The position numbers and the translations under genes are program-made. Shown one piece after another: positions 25,325 through 33,866 of a stretch of DNA of 62,095 bases. Origin of the DNA: a bacterium ADurb.Bin236 (GTDB taxonomy: Bacteria; UBP15; UBA6099); the NCBI GenBank assembly GCA_002069885.1, contig MWCD01000018.1, positions 1-62,095 of the forward strand, written 5' to 3'. Within the stretch, counting starts at the first letter, position 1; every line of letters starts with the position of its first letter. A model generated the notes under the pieces. That model worked only from the letters and a program-made list of their open reading frames with translations. It ran no database searches and was not told the origin of the DNA.

Positions 25325-28300
25325 ATGAGAGATAAGACCGGGACAAAGATAACGAGGGCGGCTTTTGCGGCGCTAGCCGCCGCCGTTTTTTCTCTGGCGT
25401 CCGCCGCCGGAGCCTCGGCTCAGTCCGCCGCGGATTTATTTAAACGCGGCGTAGAACTTCACGAGGACGGCCTGCTCGACGAAGCCGCCGCCCAGATTTC
25501 CCGCGCCATCGAACTCGAACCCTCCAACGCCTACTTCAAAAACGAATTGGGCCTCATCCAGTTGGACATGGGAAAATTCGACGAAGCGGTCGCCACCCTT
25601 GCCCGCGCCGTCGAGCTTGACCCCACCCTTGCCGCCGCCCACTCCGGCCTCGGCGTCGCCTACAACGCGAAAAACGACTACGCAAAATCCATCGAATCTT
25701 TCAGAAAAGCCCTCGAACTTACTCCGCCCGAAAGTCCCGACATATCCGTCATTCACAATAATATCGGACAGACCCACTACCTGCTCAGGAACTTTGCCGA
25801 AGCGGAAACCGAACTCCGGCGCGCTCTCGAACTCGACCCGGAATTGCTTACCGCCCACATCAACCTCGGCAACGTCTACACCGAAAGAGGCGACTTCGCC
25901 ACCGCCGTGAAATTCCACGAGCAAGCCGTGAAAATCGCCCCCGACTACGCGCTCCCCAGAAATAATCTCGCCTACGCTTACTACAAAGTCGGCAGGTTCG
26001 ACGACGCCATCCGCGAAATGGAGCAGGTGATAAAACGGGACCCGCAGAACACGCAGTTTAAGAAAAACTATCAATTCATAAAAGCCGAAAAAGAACGTCA
26101 CGAGCAGATGACGCACCGGGAAGGGCCGCTCAAAGGGCTGCCCAAAGAAGTCGCCATGAAACCTAAAGGGGAGGCCGAGGCGGCGGAAAAAGCTTCCCCC
26201 GCGCCCGCTCCTATGCAGAAGGCGGCTCCCGAAACGGCCCCGGCTCCCGCGGCTGAAGCGAAACCCGCTCCGGCTCCCGCAGTAGCGGAAGAGAAAAAAC
26301 CTGAGCCTGTTTCCGCGCCCGCCGCCCCGGCGGCAGTCGCCGCCGCCGCTCCGACGCCCGCCCCGGCGGTTGAAGAGAAAAAACCTGCTCCCGCGCCCGC
26401 GCGTCAGAGCGGCCCCGCGAAGGTTGTTGTCGCAAAACAACCCGCTCCGGAACCGACTCCCGCGCCTGCGCCCGCAGTTGAAACGAAACCCGCCCCGGCC
26501 CCTGCTACTGTAGTCGAGCCTGCGCCTGCGCCGGCTCCTGTCGTTGAAGAGAAAAAACCGGAACCTGCTCCCGCGCCCGCGCCTGTGGTCGCAGAGGAGA
26601 AAAAACCCGAACCTGTTCCTGCCCCCGCCGCGCCCGCGAGAGTTGTCGCAAAACAACCTGAACCCGCTCCGGCTCCCGTGGTCGAAGCGAAACCATCCCC
26701 AGCTCCCCCCGCGCCCGCGCCTGTAATTGAAACGAAACCCGCCCCGGCCCCTGCTCCTGCAGTCGAGCCTGCGCCTGCGCCGGCCCCCGCGCCTGTCGTC
26801 GTTGCGGCGGAACCGGAGGAAGACAAACCTGTGTTGAGGCAGAGAAGGCCGGCGTCCGAAGAAGAAGCGCGGCCCGCGCCAGCTCAGGTTGCGGAAAAGA
26901 AAATATCCGAACCTGTCCCGGCGGCGGCGACTAAAGCCGTTGAACCGGAAAAACAGCCCGAATACGAGCGCGCCCCCCGCGCAAGAGGAACTCTCTCCGG
27001 CGAAGAGCGCGAGGAACAAAAACTTAAAGAATTCGAGATGACCGCCGAAGAGCGCGCCGCCGAATACTACCGCGCGGCAAGATACAACCTAAGCGTCAAA
27101 GACATAGAGAAAGCGGACACGGACATCAAGAGAGCGCTTGAGATACATCCCGCCGACCCCGACTACCTGACGGTGTCCGGGCTGGTCGCCGCCGAGCGCG
27201 GCAGGATTCACGAGGCCGCCGTCATTTTCAGGTCGGCCCTTGAAAAATCTCCCGCTCACTCCGTCGCCCGCAACAGCCTCGGATACGTCAACCTGAAACT
27301 CAACAGGCCCGAACTGGCCGTGGAAGACTTCAACTCCGCCGTTAAAGCTGACGAAAACGACGGATGCGCGTCGGCGAATCTGGCATCCATGCTGGTGTTC
27401 GCGGGCAAATGCGACGAAGCCGCCGGACTGCTCGAAGCGGCGGTGTCTCGCGGATGTCCGAGGTCCGGCCCTCTGAACAACGCCGCCCTCTGCATGTTCC
27501 GCTCGGGAGACATCGAAGGAGCGCAGGAGCGCGCTTACCGCGCCCTAGAACTCGACCCGCGCAACGACACGCTAGCCTCCAACTTCAGCTACATCGTCCA
27601 GAAATCCGGCATCCCCTTCAACCCCGTCAAGATAGCCGTCGCCTCGGAATACATCCCCTATGCGCGCCTCTCCGAAGCCGACAGTGAAGTTCCGCTTAAA
27701 AGCCTCGCCCCGCTCGTCGTCCTCGATTTCTACGAAGTCTTCAAATCCGTCTATCACAAGAAAACCATCCTCGCGCTGCCGTTCGAGAACCCGCGCGGAA
27801 CAGAAAGATGGAACCCCGCTCCCGCAGACGTCCACACCGACAAGATAGCCGCCTCCCTCAGAGAGACCGGCTACTTCAGAGTCGTCGTCCCCGAAGAAGA
27901 CCTCTCCCGCGTCCCGTACAAGGAGAGAAGTTCCGAGCAGTTCATCAAAAAAATGCTCGCCAAATACCCGGCGGACATCGTTTACGTGGGGAACCTCGGC
28001 AGACAGCAGTTGACGGACGTCAAGGAATCGAAATATATGGGCCTCAAGAAGGTCAGCTTGGTAGAAGGCTCGCAGGCCGTCCAGACGAAGATTATGCTGG
28101 TCGAGACCGGCCTGCCGCTGTACGACGGCGAGATGAGTGGCGCTGCGCGGACGGACGGAATTGCCGCCGCGACTCCATACCGCGAAGCCGCGCAGCTTAA
28201 GCTCTCCGCTTTTGACGACTACTGCGCCGGCGTCGCCAATGTCATCATGGATCACTACAACCTCGTCAGATATCCCGCCAGACAGGACGTCGTAAAATAC

Positions 28301-28342
28301 ATAGACCGGGAATTCAAACGCGGCGCCGACTACCGCAGATAA
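25325..28342 (+). CDS. Exported TPR protein with Pro/Ala-rich TonB-like linker and CsgG-like C-terminal domain
   Basis: A 1005-residue protein. A signal peptide ends near ASA|QS (residue 33). The first TPR array covers about 35-270. Residues about 285-500 are almost entirely Pro, Ala, Glu, Lys and Val in repeated EEKKPEPAPAPA-like units, as in TonB linkers. A second TPR array lies at about 575-780. The C-terminal 200 residues (KTILALPFENP..., ...TGYFRVVVPEEDLSRVP, DIVYVGNLGR) resemble the CsgG/LpoB/FlgT-type fold of periplasmic or outer-membrane assembly proteins. The linker is long enough to cross the periplasm, so a two-part scaffold bridging envelope layers is plausible. SD GAGGTG precedes the ATG. 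Confidence 0.82.
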   Translation: MRDKTGTKITRAAFAALAAAVFSLASAAGASAQSAADLFKRGVELHEDGLLDEAAAQISRAIELEPSNAYFKNELGLIQLDMGKFDEAVATLARAVELDPTLAAAHSGLGVAYNAKNDYAKSIESFRKALELTPPESPDISVIHNNIGQTHYLLRNFAEAETELRRALELDPELLTAHINLGNVYTERGDFATAVKFHEQAVKIAPDYALPRNNLAYAYYKVGRFDDAIREMEQVIKRDPQNTQFKKNYQFIKAEKERHEQMTHREGPLKGLPKEVAMKPKGEAEAAEKASPAPAPMQKAAPETAPAPAAEAKPAPAPAVAEEKKPEPVSAPAAPAAVAAAAPTPAPAVEEKKPAPAPARQSGPAKVVVAKQPAPEPTPAPAPAVETKPAPAPATVVEPAPAPAPVVEEKKPEPAPAPAPVVAEEKKPEPVPAPAAPARVVAKQPEPAPAPVVEAKPSPAPPAPAPVIETKPAPAPAPAVEPAPAPAPAPVVVAAEPEEDKPVLRQRRPASEEEARPAPAQVAEKKISEPVPAAATKAVEPEKQPEYERAPRARGTLSGEEREEQKLKEFEMTAEERAAEYYRAARYNLSVKDIEKADTDIKRALEIHPADPDYLTVSGLVAAERGRIHEAAVIFRSALEKSPAHSVARNSLGYVNLKLNRPELAVEDFNSAVKADENDGCASANLASMLVFAGKCDEAAGLLEAAVSRGCPRSGPLNNAALCMFRSGDIEGAQERAYRALELDPRNDTLASNFSYIVQKSGIPFNPVKIAVASEYIPYARLSEADSEVPLKSLAPLVVLDFYEVFKSVYHKKTILALPFENPRGTERWNPAPADVHTDKIAASLRETGYFRVVVPEEDLSRVPYKERSSEQFIKKMLAKYPADIVYVGNLGRQQLTDVKESKYMGLKKVSLVEGSQAVQTKIMLVETGLPLYDGEMSGAARTDGIAAATPYREAAQLKLSAFDDYCAGVANVIMDHYNLVRYPARQDVVKYIDREFKRGADYRR
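26170..26830 (+). repeat. Imperfect Pro/Ala/Glu/Lys-encoding repeat tract inside the TPR gene
   Basis: Units of the form gttgaagagaaaaaaccg followed by cctgctcccgcgcccgcg recur many times with small changes. The tract encodes the Pro/Ala-rich linker. Long C-rich runs on one strand open long but meaningless frames on the other (a Gly/Ala/Ser-rich frame at 26826-26404). Such tracts vary in length between strains through slippage. Confidence 0.8.
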
Positions 28343-28373
28343 CCCCCCCGGAATCCGCATTGCCCGCCCGGCG

Positions 28374-28396
28374 CCCGCTTTAAGGAATAGAGCGGG
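28374..28396 (+). terminator. Weak candidate terminator after the TPR gene
   Basis: CCCGCT and AGCGGG form a six-base stem around an eleven-base loop, followed by a T-containing stretch. It stands 32 bases after the stop. Confidence 0.3.
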
Positions 28397-28478
28397 TGTC
28401 CTGTTTTAGCGCTTGCCAATAGGGACAGCGGGAACTACGACTTAAAAGAATTCAAACGCGATATCAGAATACGGGTGG

Positions 28479-29552
28479 CTAGAGACGCGCGGGCGAGTGG
28501 CGCGGCTCTTTGTTTTTGTCCGCAGGCGGGGTTTGCAAGCCGATGACGAAACCTGTTTTCGGCAGGAATCTTTCAACGGCTTTCGCCGTCAGGACGGGGC
28601 CTGCCAATCCGGAGATAAGCATCAGCGCGAAAACGGCGTGAATGTTCATTTTGAAAATCACATAAGCCGCGACGCGGACGGCGGTCTGAAAAAACCATGA
28701 CAGCAGATAGATTTGATATGAATAACCGTTGATGGGCGCAAAAAAGGAATGCAGCCGGGAGGGGAATATGCTGAAAAGAAAAAAGGAGGCCTGAATGCCG
28801 CAGACGGCGGCGAGGAAAGAGAGGAGGGGGGTTTTGCCGGAGGCGATGATTGTGACGTTCAGAAATATGAACGCGCAGAGAGAAAGCGAGAAGGCGGCGA
28901 GGCGCGCGGCGGACGGCATTGTCGGCGGAACGCAGGAGTAAAAAAGGCAGCCGAGCCAGAAATAGACGGACAGCCGGGCGATTCCGGCGATGTTCAATAT
29001 CTGAACGTCGGCAAATGGGAGGAAGATGTTCAGAGAGGCGAGGGCTGCCGTTATGAGGATGATTAGCGGAGCGTTTCCTTTTTTCGACAGGGCCTTGCGC
29101 ATCAGCGGCGCGAAAAGGAATATCGCAAACAATGTCGGCAGGAACCAGAAGAAAGTGTTCATGTTGGAGAGTGGATATATGACGCCTCGAAAGAATGTTC
29201 TGAAGCTGACCTCGGTGTGTTTCCACGCGAACTGAGCGAAAAAGGATTTCTCTGCGAACGCCAGCGGACTGAGAATCAGATATGGAACGAGAAGCCTGAC
29301 GAATTTTTTTTTGACGAAACCGGCGAAAGGGAGTCTCCCGGCGCGGTTTGTCGTGTGGAGAAAAAGATATCCCGATATGAAGATGAACAAGGGCATGTGG
29401 AAACTGTAGATAACGCTTCGCAGGGAATACATGAAGCGCATGAAAGAATCGTCTTTGAGAGTCAGGTTTGCGTAGGAGTGTCCGAAAACGACGAGAAATA
29501 TGCCGAAGGAAGAAAGAGCGACGATGTTGTTGAGTCTATCGCGGTCCGCCAC
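28479..29552 (-). CDS. Acyltransferase-3 family membrane protein
   Basis: A 357-residue polytopic protein with about ten helices. The catalytic His of the family is in VVFGHSYAN near the N-terminus, and the second signature is SFHMPLFIFISGYLF. These enzymes acylate sugars in surface polysaccharides, lipopolysaccharide or peptidoglycan. A TTG at 29591 would overlap a TATAAT box (29596-29591 on the minus strand); the GTG at 29552 has GGGAGG five bases upstream and is therefore chosen. The substrate is unknown; the glycan locus downstream in the window is a plausible client. Confidence 0.85.
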   Translation of the reverse strand: MADRDRLNNIVALSSFGIFLVVFGHSYANLTLKDDSFMRFMYSLRSVIYSFHMPLFIFISGYLFLHTTNRAGRLPFAGFVKKKFVRLLVPYLILSPLAFAEKSFFAQFAWKHTEVSFRTFFRGVIYPLSNMNTFFWFLPTLFAIFLFAPLMRKALSKKGNAPLIILITAALASLNIFLPFADVQILNIAGIARLSVYFWLGCLFYSCVPPTMPSAARLAAFSLSLCAFIFLNVTIIASGKTPLLSFLAAVCGIQASFFLFSIFPSRLHSFFAPINGYSYQIYLLSWFFQTAVRVAAYVIFKMNIHAVFALMLISGLAGPVLTAKAVERFLPKTGFVIGLQTPPADKNKEPRHSPARL

Positions 29553-29590
29553 AAGGGCCTCCCGGAGCGCCGTCAGGCTGTTATGGCGCA

Positions 29591-29596
29591 ATTATA
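29591..29596 (-). promoter_or_regulatory. -10 element for the acyltransferase gene
   Basis: TATAAT on the minus strand, 39 bases before the GTG start at 29552. It helps decide the start codon because it would lie on top of the upstream TTG. No strong -35 is seen. Confidence 0.45.
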
Positions 29597-29660
29597 ACGC
29601 CGCGCAAATGAAATATTCCATGAGTCTGCGGGGAAACAGAACAATCAAATTAAAAAACGC

Positions 29661-30012
29661 CGCCGGCGGCCAAATAGAAACTTTTGAAAAAGTTTCTATT
29701 TGGAATCTCTTCAAAACGTTTCACTGGTCGTCGGGAGAGAATCGCTGACGCGCTTCTCTCCCGACGCCCCATGTAAAATCATTTCTGAAAAAATGGCAAT
29801 GAACCATCCTATCCGGGCGACCCGACGGGTCGCCCCTACAATTCTTTTCTTGTCAAAATCATTTATAAATTGGATTCCATTGAAAATTCTTTCCCAATAT
29901 CTTTTCCCATGATACGCGCCGAAGGCGGAAGCGTAGCTCCGCATTCGGCGCCAGCATGAAAGATTTTGAAAGGGATTTTAAGGGAAAACTTTTTCAAAAG
30001 TTTTCCCTTAAC
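29661..30012 (+). repeat. Composite intergenic palindromic repeat, copy 2
   Basis: Three blocks in order. First, a block with the hairpin AGAAACTTTTGAAAAAGTTTCT and the AAAACGTTTCACTGGTCGTC segment (29661-29781). Then a block ending in the hairpin GGGCGACCCG-A-CGGGTCGCCC (29795-29841). Then a tail with a variable stem at 29915-29952 and the family A hairpin (29956-30012). Copies 48515-48888 and, inverted, 58405-58717 share this order. It fills the gene-free stretch 29553-30029. Confidence 0.88.
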
Positions 30013-30016
30013 GCAT

Positions 30017-30043
30017 CAATTATGTTTTGCTAAAACATAATTG
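30017..30043. terminator. Palindrome overlapping the stop of the cNMP/GAF gene
   Basis: CAATTATGTTTT (30017-30028) and AAAACATAATTG (30032-30043) are perfect 12-base arms around GCT. One arm encodes the final Ile-Met-Phe and part of the stop of the minus-strand gene. With the adjacent family A hairpin it may end transcription. Confidence 0.55.
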
Positions 30044-30995
30044 ATTTTCTATCGAAGTTTTCCCTTGCGGCGGTGTCCTGCTGGAAGAGAGCGGCCTCGA
30101 TTGCGGCGGCTGCCTGAGAGGCGACGCCGTTTATGAGGTTGATGTTGGCGTTGTCGAAGCTTTTGCCGTCGAGACGCTGGGCGAGGAGCAGGGCGCCGAA
30201 AGGGCGTCCGGCCCGCGCCAGAGGCGCTATCAGCATGTCGGGCCGCTCGAAGCCGAGTCTGGGCAGCCCGGCGCACTCCGGGGCGTTGTCGAAATTCCTG
30301 ACGCAAAGCGTCTCCTGCTCGGCGAGGGCCTTTCCGACGACTCCTTCGCCTTCGCGGATTTTTACATTGAGCATGTCCGAAGAGCCTTGTCCGACGGCGT
30401 GTTTGCACTCAAGTTTTCCGGTGATTTCATTCAGAACGAAGACCGCGCCCATTTCCACTTTCACGGTGTTGACCAGCGGTCGGAGAACCCCTTCAAGGAG
30501 ATGGTCTATCGGCGGGGCGGCTCCCACCACTTTGCCTATCTCGTAAAGCACGACAAGCTCCTCGTTGGTTCTTCTCAGCCGCTCGGACAGGACGTTCATG
30601 AAAGAGACGAAAAACCTGATTGCCGCCTGCGGGTATTCGCGCAACAGTCGGATGAAGTTCTCGCGCGTGATTTTGAAAATAATGGAGTCGAACTCCGCGC
30701 GCGCCGACGCCGAGCGGGGAGAGCCTTCCAGAAGCGTCATCTCCCCGAGATATGCGCCCGCAGAGAGCAGCGCCAGAGATTTTTCCTCTCCCGCCATCGA
30801 GTCTATGGTTTTGTATACCCGGATGGCTCCGCAGACTATTATGCACAGAGAATCGCCGGGGTCTCCCTCGACGAACAGATTCCTTCCTGAAGGCAACTCG
30901 ATTTTTTCAATGACGGGAGCGAACCGGGCAAGCTCGTCGTCCTTGAACTGCGCGAACAGCTCAATACCCTTCAGCTCCGAAATGTCCAGAGTCAT
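30030..30995 (-). CDS. Cyclic-nucleotide-binding and GAF domain regulator
   Basis: A 321-residue protein without a DNA-binding domain. Residues 10-125 form a CRP-type cyclic-nucleotide-binding domain, with GAYLGEMTLLEGSPRSASARA as phosphate-binding cassette; the key Glu, Arg and Ser are present. Residues about 150-300 form a GAF domain. A short link (EELVVLYEIGKVVG) joins them. The ATG lies six bases after the PilT stop with SD GAGGGG, so the two genes form an operon. A role as nucleotide-responsive modulator of pilus retraction is an inference from this arrangement. The extreme C-terminus (SIMF) is encoded within the palindrome described separately. Confidence 0.9.
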   Translation of the reverse strand: MTLDISELKGIELFAQFKDDELARFAPVIEKIELPSGRNLFVEGDPGDSLCIIVCGAIRVYKTIDSMAGEEKSLALLSAGAYLGEMTLLEGSPRSASARAEFDSIIFKITRENFIRLLREYPQAAIRFFVSFMNVLSERLRRTNEELVVLYEIGKVVGAAPPIDHLLEGVLRPLVNTVKVEMGAVFVLNEITGKLECKHAVGQGSSDMLNVKIREGEGVVGKALAEQETLCVRNFDNAPECAGLPRLGFERPDMLIAPLARAGRPFGALLLAQRLDGKSFDNANINLINGVASQAAAAIEAALFQQDTAARENFDRKSIMF

Positions 30996-30999
30996 GGAT

Positions 31000-32052
31000 T
31001 CACCCCTCGACGGCGGCCCGCATCGCGTCCGGATTGGACGCGCGGGAAATAGCGTCGTCTTTGCTGATAATTCCTTTTTTAAAGTAGAAAAGCAGAGAAT
31101 CGTCCATCGAGATCATTCCGAGGTCGGCACCGGCGCGGATGGCTTCGGGGATGCGGTGTATCTGTCCGTCGCGAATGAGGTTGGAAATAGCGGGAGTGAC
31201 GACGAGGATCTCGCGGGCGGCGATTCTGGCCGGTTTGTCCGCGCGAGGCACAAGCTGCTGCGAGATGACCCCCTTGAGAGTCACCGAAAGCTGATAGCGT
31301 ATCTGCTGCTGCTGGTAGGAAGGGAAAACTTCGACGATTCTGCCGATGCTCTGTGCGGCGTTGACAGTGTGAAGGGTGGCAAGCACCAGCGGGCCGGTCT
31401 CGGCTATCGTCACCGCCGCCATCATCGTCTCCATGTCGCGCATCTCGCCGACCAGAAGCACGTCGGGGTCCTCCCTGAGGACTGCCCGGAGCGCGGATGA
31501 AAAAGAGTTTGTGTTTGGGCCGACAGCGCGCTGGTGAACAAGACCTTTCTCGCTGTCGAACAGGAACTCAATCGGGTCCTCGACCGTGATTATGTGCGCT
31601 TCTCGCTCTCGGTTGATGAGGTCGACCATGGCTGCTAGCGTTGTGGATTTGCCGCTGGCGGTGGGGCCTGTCACAAGGACAAGCCCGCTTTTCATCCGAG
31701 CCAAATGGAATCCCACAGGCGGCATCAGCACGGCTTTCATGTCGGGCGGCCTCGGAGGGATGACCCGCATCACCGCCGCGACGCCGTAGTTGTCGTAAAA
31801 AGCGTTAACCCTGAACCGTCCGCCTGTTATGCTGTGGGAGAAGTCGATTTCTTTGTCATCCGCCAGCCGGTGCTTCTGCTCGTCTGACATAATGGAAAAA
31901 ATCAGCCTCTTGGTCATGTCCCATTCGAGCTTTTCCTCGCCGACGCGGGTGAGTTTTCCGCCTATCCTGAACACAGGGGGAAGCCCGCGGGCGAAATGCA
32001 CGTCCGACGCCCCCATCTGAACCGCTTTTTCCAGAATATCGTTCATCTCCAT
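31000..32052 (-). CDS. pilT: Type IV pilus retraction ATPase PilT
   Basis: A 350-residue secretion ATPase of standard PilT length. The N-terminal domain is followed by Walker A GPTASGKSTT (about 129-138 from this start) and the PilT-specific DVLLVGEMRD containing Walker B, then ATLHTVNAAQSIGRIVEVFP with the His box. PilT powers pilus retraction for twitching motility. The start is uncertain: a TTG at 32061, or the ATG at 32052, which has a GGAG ten bases upstream; the latter is preferred. No pilin, PilB or PilC gene is in the window. Confidence 0.95.
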   Translation of the reverse strand: MEMNDILEKAVQMGASDVHFARGLPPVFRIGGKLTRVGEEKLEWDMTKRLIFSIMSDEQKHRLADDKEIDFSHSITGGRFRVNAFYDNYGVAAVMRVIPPRPPDMKAVLMPPVGFHLARMKSGLVLVTGPTASGKSTTLAAMVDLINREREAHIITVEDPIEFLFDSEKGLVHQRAVGPNTNSFSSALRAVLREDPDVLLVGEMRDMETMMAAVTIAETGPLVLATLHTVNAAQSIGRIVEVFPSYQQQQIRYQLSVTLKGVISQQLVPRADKPARIAAREILVVTPAISNLIRDGQIHRIPEAIRAGADLGMISMDDSLLFYFKKGIISKDDAISRASNPDAMRAAVEG

Positions 32053-32151
32053 GACCGGCAATCTCCGTCAATTCGTCCGGAAAGGGCAAAAAACACCCCG
32101 TCCACACGCTTTTTTTAGCTTATTATTTTTTATTTCCGGCTTTACTTATTC

Positions 32152-32160
32152 TGATATAAT
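32152..32160 (+). promoter_or_regulatory. Extended -10 promoter upstream of the FliN-like gene
   Basis: TGATATAAT at 32152-32160 is an extended -10 (TG-N-TATAAT) in a 200-base AT-rich interval between the divergent pilT and fliN-like genes. The start codon is 98 bases downstream. Confidence 0.5.
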
Positions 32161-32258
32161 AGTTAAAATTGCAACAATAATATTATCGGAGCAATCGAAT
32201 TATCGCAACCGATTCAATAAATAAACAATCGCGCGGTAGAGGCCGGGAGGAGAGATAA

Positions 32259-32846
32259 ATGGGCGACCCCACCCTGAATCAGGATGAAATAGACGCGTTG
32301 TTGGCTGAAGTGCAGGACCCGACGGAAGGCCCCGCCGAAGGCGGTGGCGCGGTCGAGGAACTGACAGCGGACGATTTGGCCGGACTTGAAGGGATGCTGG
32401 ACGACCCGGCGCCCGCGAAGTCCGCGCCTGCTGCGCCCCCGCCTCCCCCTATGGACGATTTCGGCGGAGACGATTTAGCGGCCATGCTGGACGACTCTCC
32501 GGCTCCCGCTCCCGTAGCCGCCGCGCCTGCCGCGTCAGCGGCTCACGCCGCCGCGCCCGCCGCAATCTCCCATCCGGATTTTGCGACTAAAAACATTGAA
32601 ACCCTTCTCGACGTTCCGCTTCAGGTGGTCGTCGAACTCGGCAGAACCGAAATGCCCATACAAAAAGTTCTCGACCTCGGCCCCGGCTCGGTGGTGGAGC
32701 TTAACCGCCTTTCGGGAGAGCCGATAAACATCATGGTCAACGGCAAACTCGTCGCGCGCGGCGAGGTGGTCGTAGTCGACGAGAACTTCGGCATTAAAAT
32801 AACCAACATTATCAGCCCGATGGAAAGGCTCTCGCAACTCAACTGA
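32259..32846 (+). CDS. FliN-like flagellar switch (SpoA domain) protein with CheY-binding type N-terminus
   Basis: A 195-residue protein. The C-terminal 85 residues form a SpoA/FliN domain (LLDVPLQVVVELGRTEMPIQKVLDLGPGS and ...GEVVVVDENFGIKITNI, each shown in part). The extreme N-terminus LNQDEIDALLAEV (6-18) matches the short helix by which FliM and FliY bind phosphorylated CheY. Between them is an Ala/Pro-rich spacer (about 35-105). The layout resembles FliY without its CheC phosphatase domain. No other flagellar gene is present and the neighbours are PilT and a chaperone lipoprotein. It could act in a flagellar C-ring encoded elsewhere or in another rotary or secretion complex. SD GGGAGGAGA. 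Confidence 0.9.
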   Translation: MGDPTLNQDEIDALLAEVQDPTEGPAEGGGAVEELTADDLAGLEGMLDDPAPAKSAPAAPPPPPMDDFGGDDLAAMLDDSPAPAPVAAAPAASAAHAAAPAAISHPDFATKNIETLLDVPLQVVVELGRTEMPIQKVLDLGPGSVVELNRLSGEPINIMVNGKLVARGEVVVVDENFGIKITNIISPMERLSQLN

Positions 32847-32890
32847 GCCGCCCGACGGCGACCCACAATCCAACATTGGAGGCTGACGCC

Positions 32891-33829
32891 TTGAAACAGT
32901 CCAAGAAGCTTGTCATTTGTTGTGTAATCGCTCCGTTTATCGCCCTATCCGCAGGTTGTAAAAAGACCCCGGCGGACCCGGCGAAAAAAGGCGCTGACGC
33001 CCCGACGGTCATCGCTGAGTTCGATGGCGGAAAACTTACCGCTGAAGACCTTAACTACGCGATTCCGCACCTCGCCCCGATGGTTCAGCAGCAGCTTCAG
33101 GACCCGGCGCAGAAGGAACAGTTGGTTTCCAAAGTGGCCGAGTTCATGGCTCTTGCCTCCGCAGCCCGCGACAAAGGCTACGACAAAGATCCCGAAACCA
33201 AAGCAATGATTGATTTCTACATCAATCAGATACTTGCTCAGACGTATTTCACGAAAGAGATTGAGCCGCAAGTGGCGAAAGTCGCCGTCTCCGACGAAGA
33301 GGTTAAGAAATACTACGACGATAACAAAGCCGAGTTTTCAAGCGGCAAGATGAAAGCAAGACATATACTAGTCGACACGGAGGAGGAGGCGCGCGCGCTG
33401 CACGCGAAAGTCGTCGCCGCTCCGGACACGTTCTCCGCAGTCGCCAAAGAGAAATCAAAGTGCCCCAGCAGCGCCAACGGCGGAAACCTCGACTGGTTTG
33501 ATCGCGGCCAGATGGCTCCCGAATTCGAATCCGTCGCCTTCGCTCTCAATAAAGGACAGATAAGCGAGCCTTTCCAGTCCCGATTCGGATGGCACATTGT
33601 TATAGCCGACGACAAAACTGAAGTCGATGCCACCCCGTTCGAGGAAGTCAAGGAAGGCATCAAACAGAAGATGCTGGCCGAGAAAAAAGAGAAGATTTCC
33701 GAAGATACTGTCGAAGCTCTGAAGAAGCAGAAGAATTTCGTGCTCCACAAAGACAAGCTGGATAAAGTCGGCGTTCAGAAGACGCCCGAAGTTCCGCCCA
33801 TGCCCCCGGTTCCGCCCGCCGGACAGTGA
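32891..33829 (+). CDS. Parvulin-type (PpiC/PrsA/SurA-like) peptidyl-prolyl isomerase lipoprotein
   Basis: A 312-residue protein. A TTG start at 32891 is preferred over the TTG at 32876 because GGAGG (32878-32882) stands eight bases before it. A lipobox (ALSAGC) places the lipidated Cys at 23. A SurA-like N-terminal helical region spans about 40-140, and the parvulin domain about 150-245, with MKARHILVDTEEEA and NGGNLDWFDRGQMAPEF and GWHIV motifs. It helps fold exported proteins in the periplasm. The tail is Pro-rich. It is 44 bases downstream of the FliN-like gene and may be cotranscribed; a terminator follows. Confidence 0.93.
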   Translation: MKQSKKLVICCVIAPFIALSAGCKKTPADPAKKGADAPTVIAEFDGGKLTAEDLNYAIPHLAPMVQQQLQDPAQKEQLVSKVAEFMALASAARDKGYDKDPETKAMIDFYINQILAQTYFTKEIEPQVAKVAVSDEEVKKYYDDNKAEFSSGKMKARHILVDTEEEARALHAKVVAAPDTFSAVAKEKSKCPSSANGGNLDWFDRGQMAPEFESVAFALNKGQISEPFQSRFGWHIVIADDKTEVDATPFEEVKEGIKQKMLAEKKEKISEDTVEALKKQKNFVLHKDKLDKVGVQKTPEVPPMPPVPPAGQ

Positions 33830-33866
33830 CCCGACGCCGCGCATAGCGTATAAACAAGCAATTCCC

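Noticed and set aside
25436-27019. A 527-codon minus-strand frame rich in Arg, Gly and Phe
   Set aside because: It is the antisense of the TPR/Pro-Ala gene; the Gly/Arg runs arise from the Pro/Ala codon repeats.
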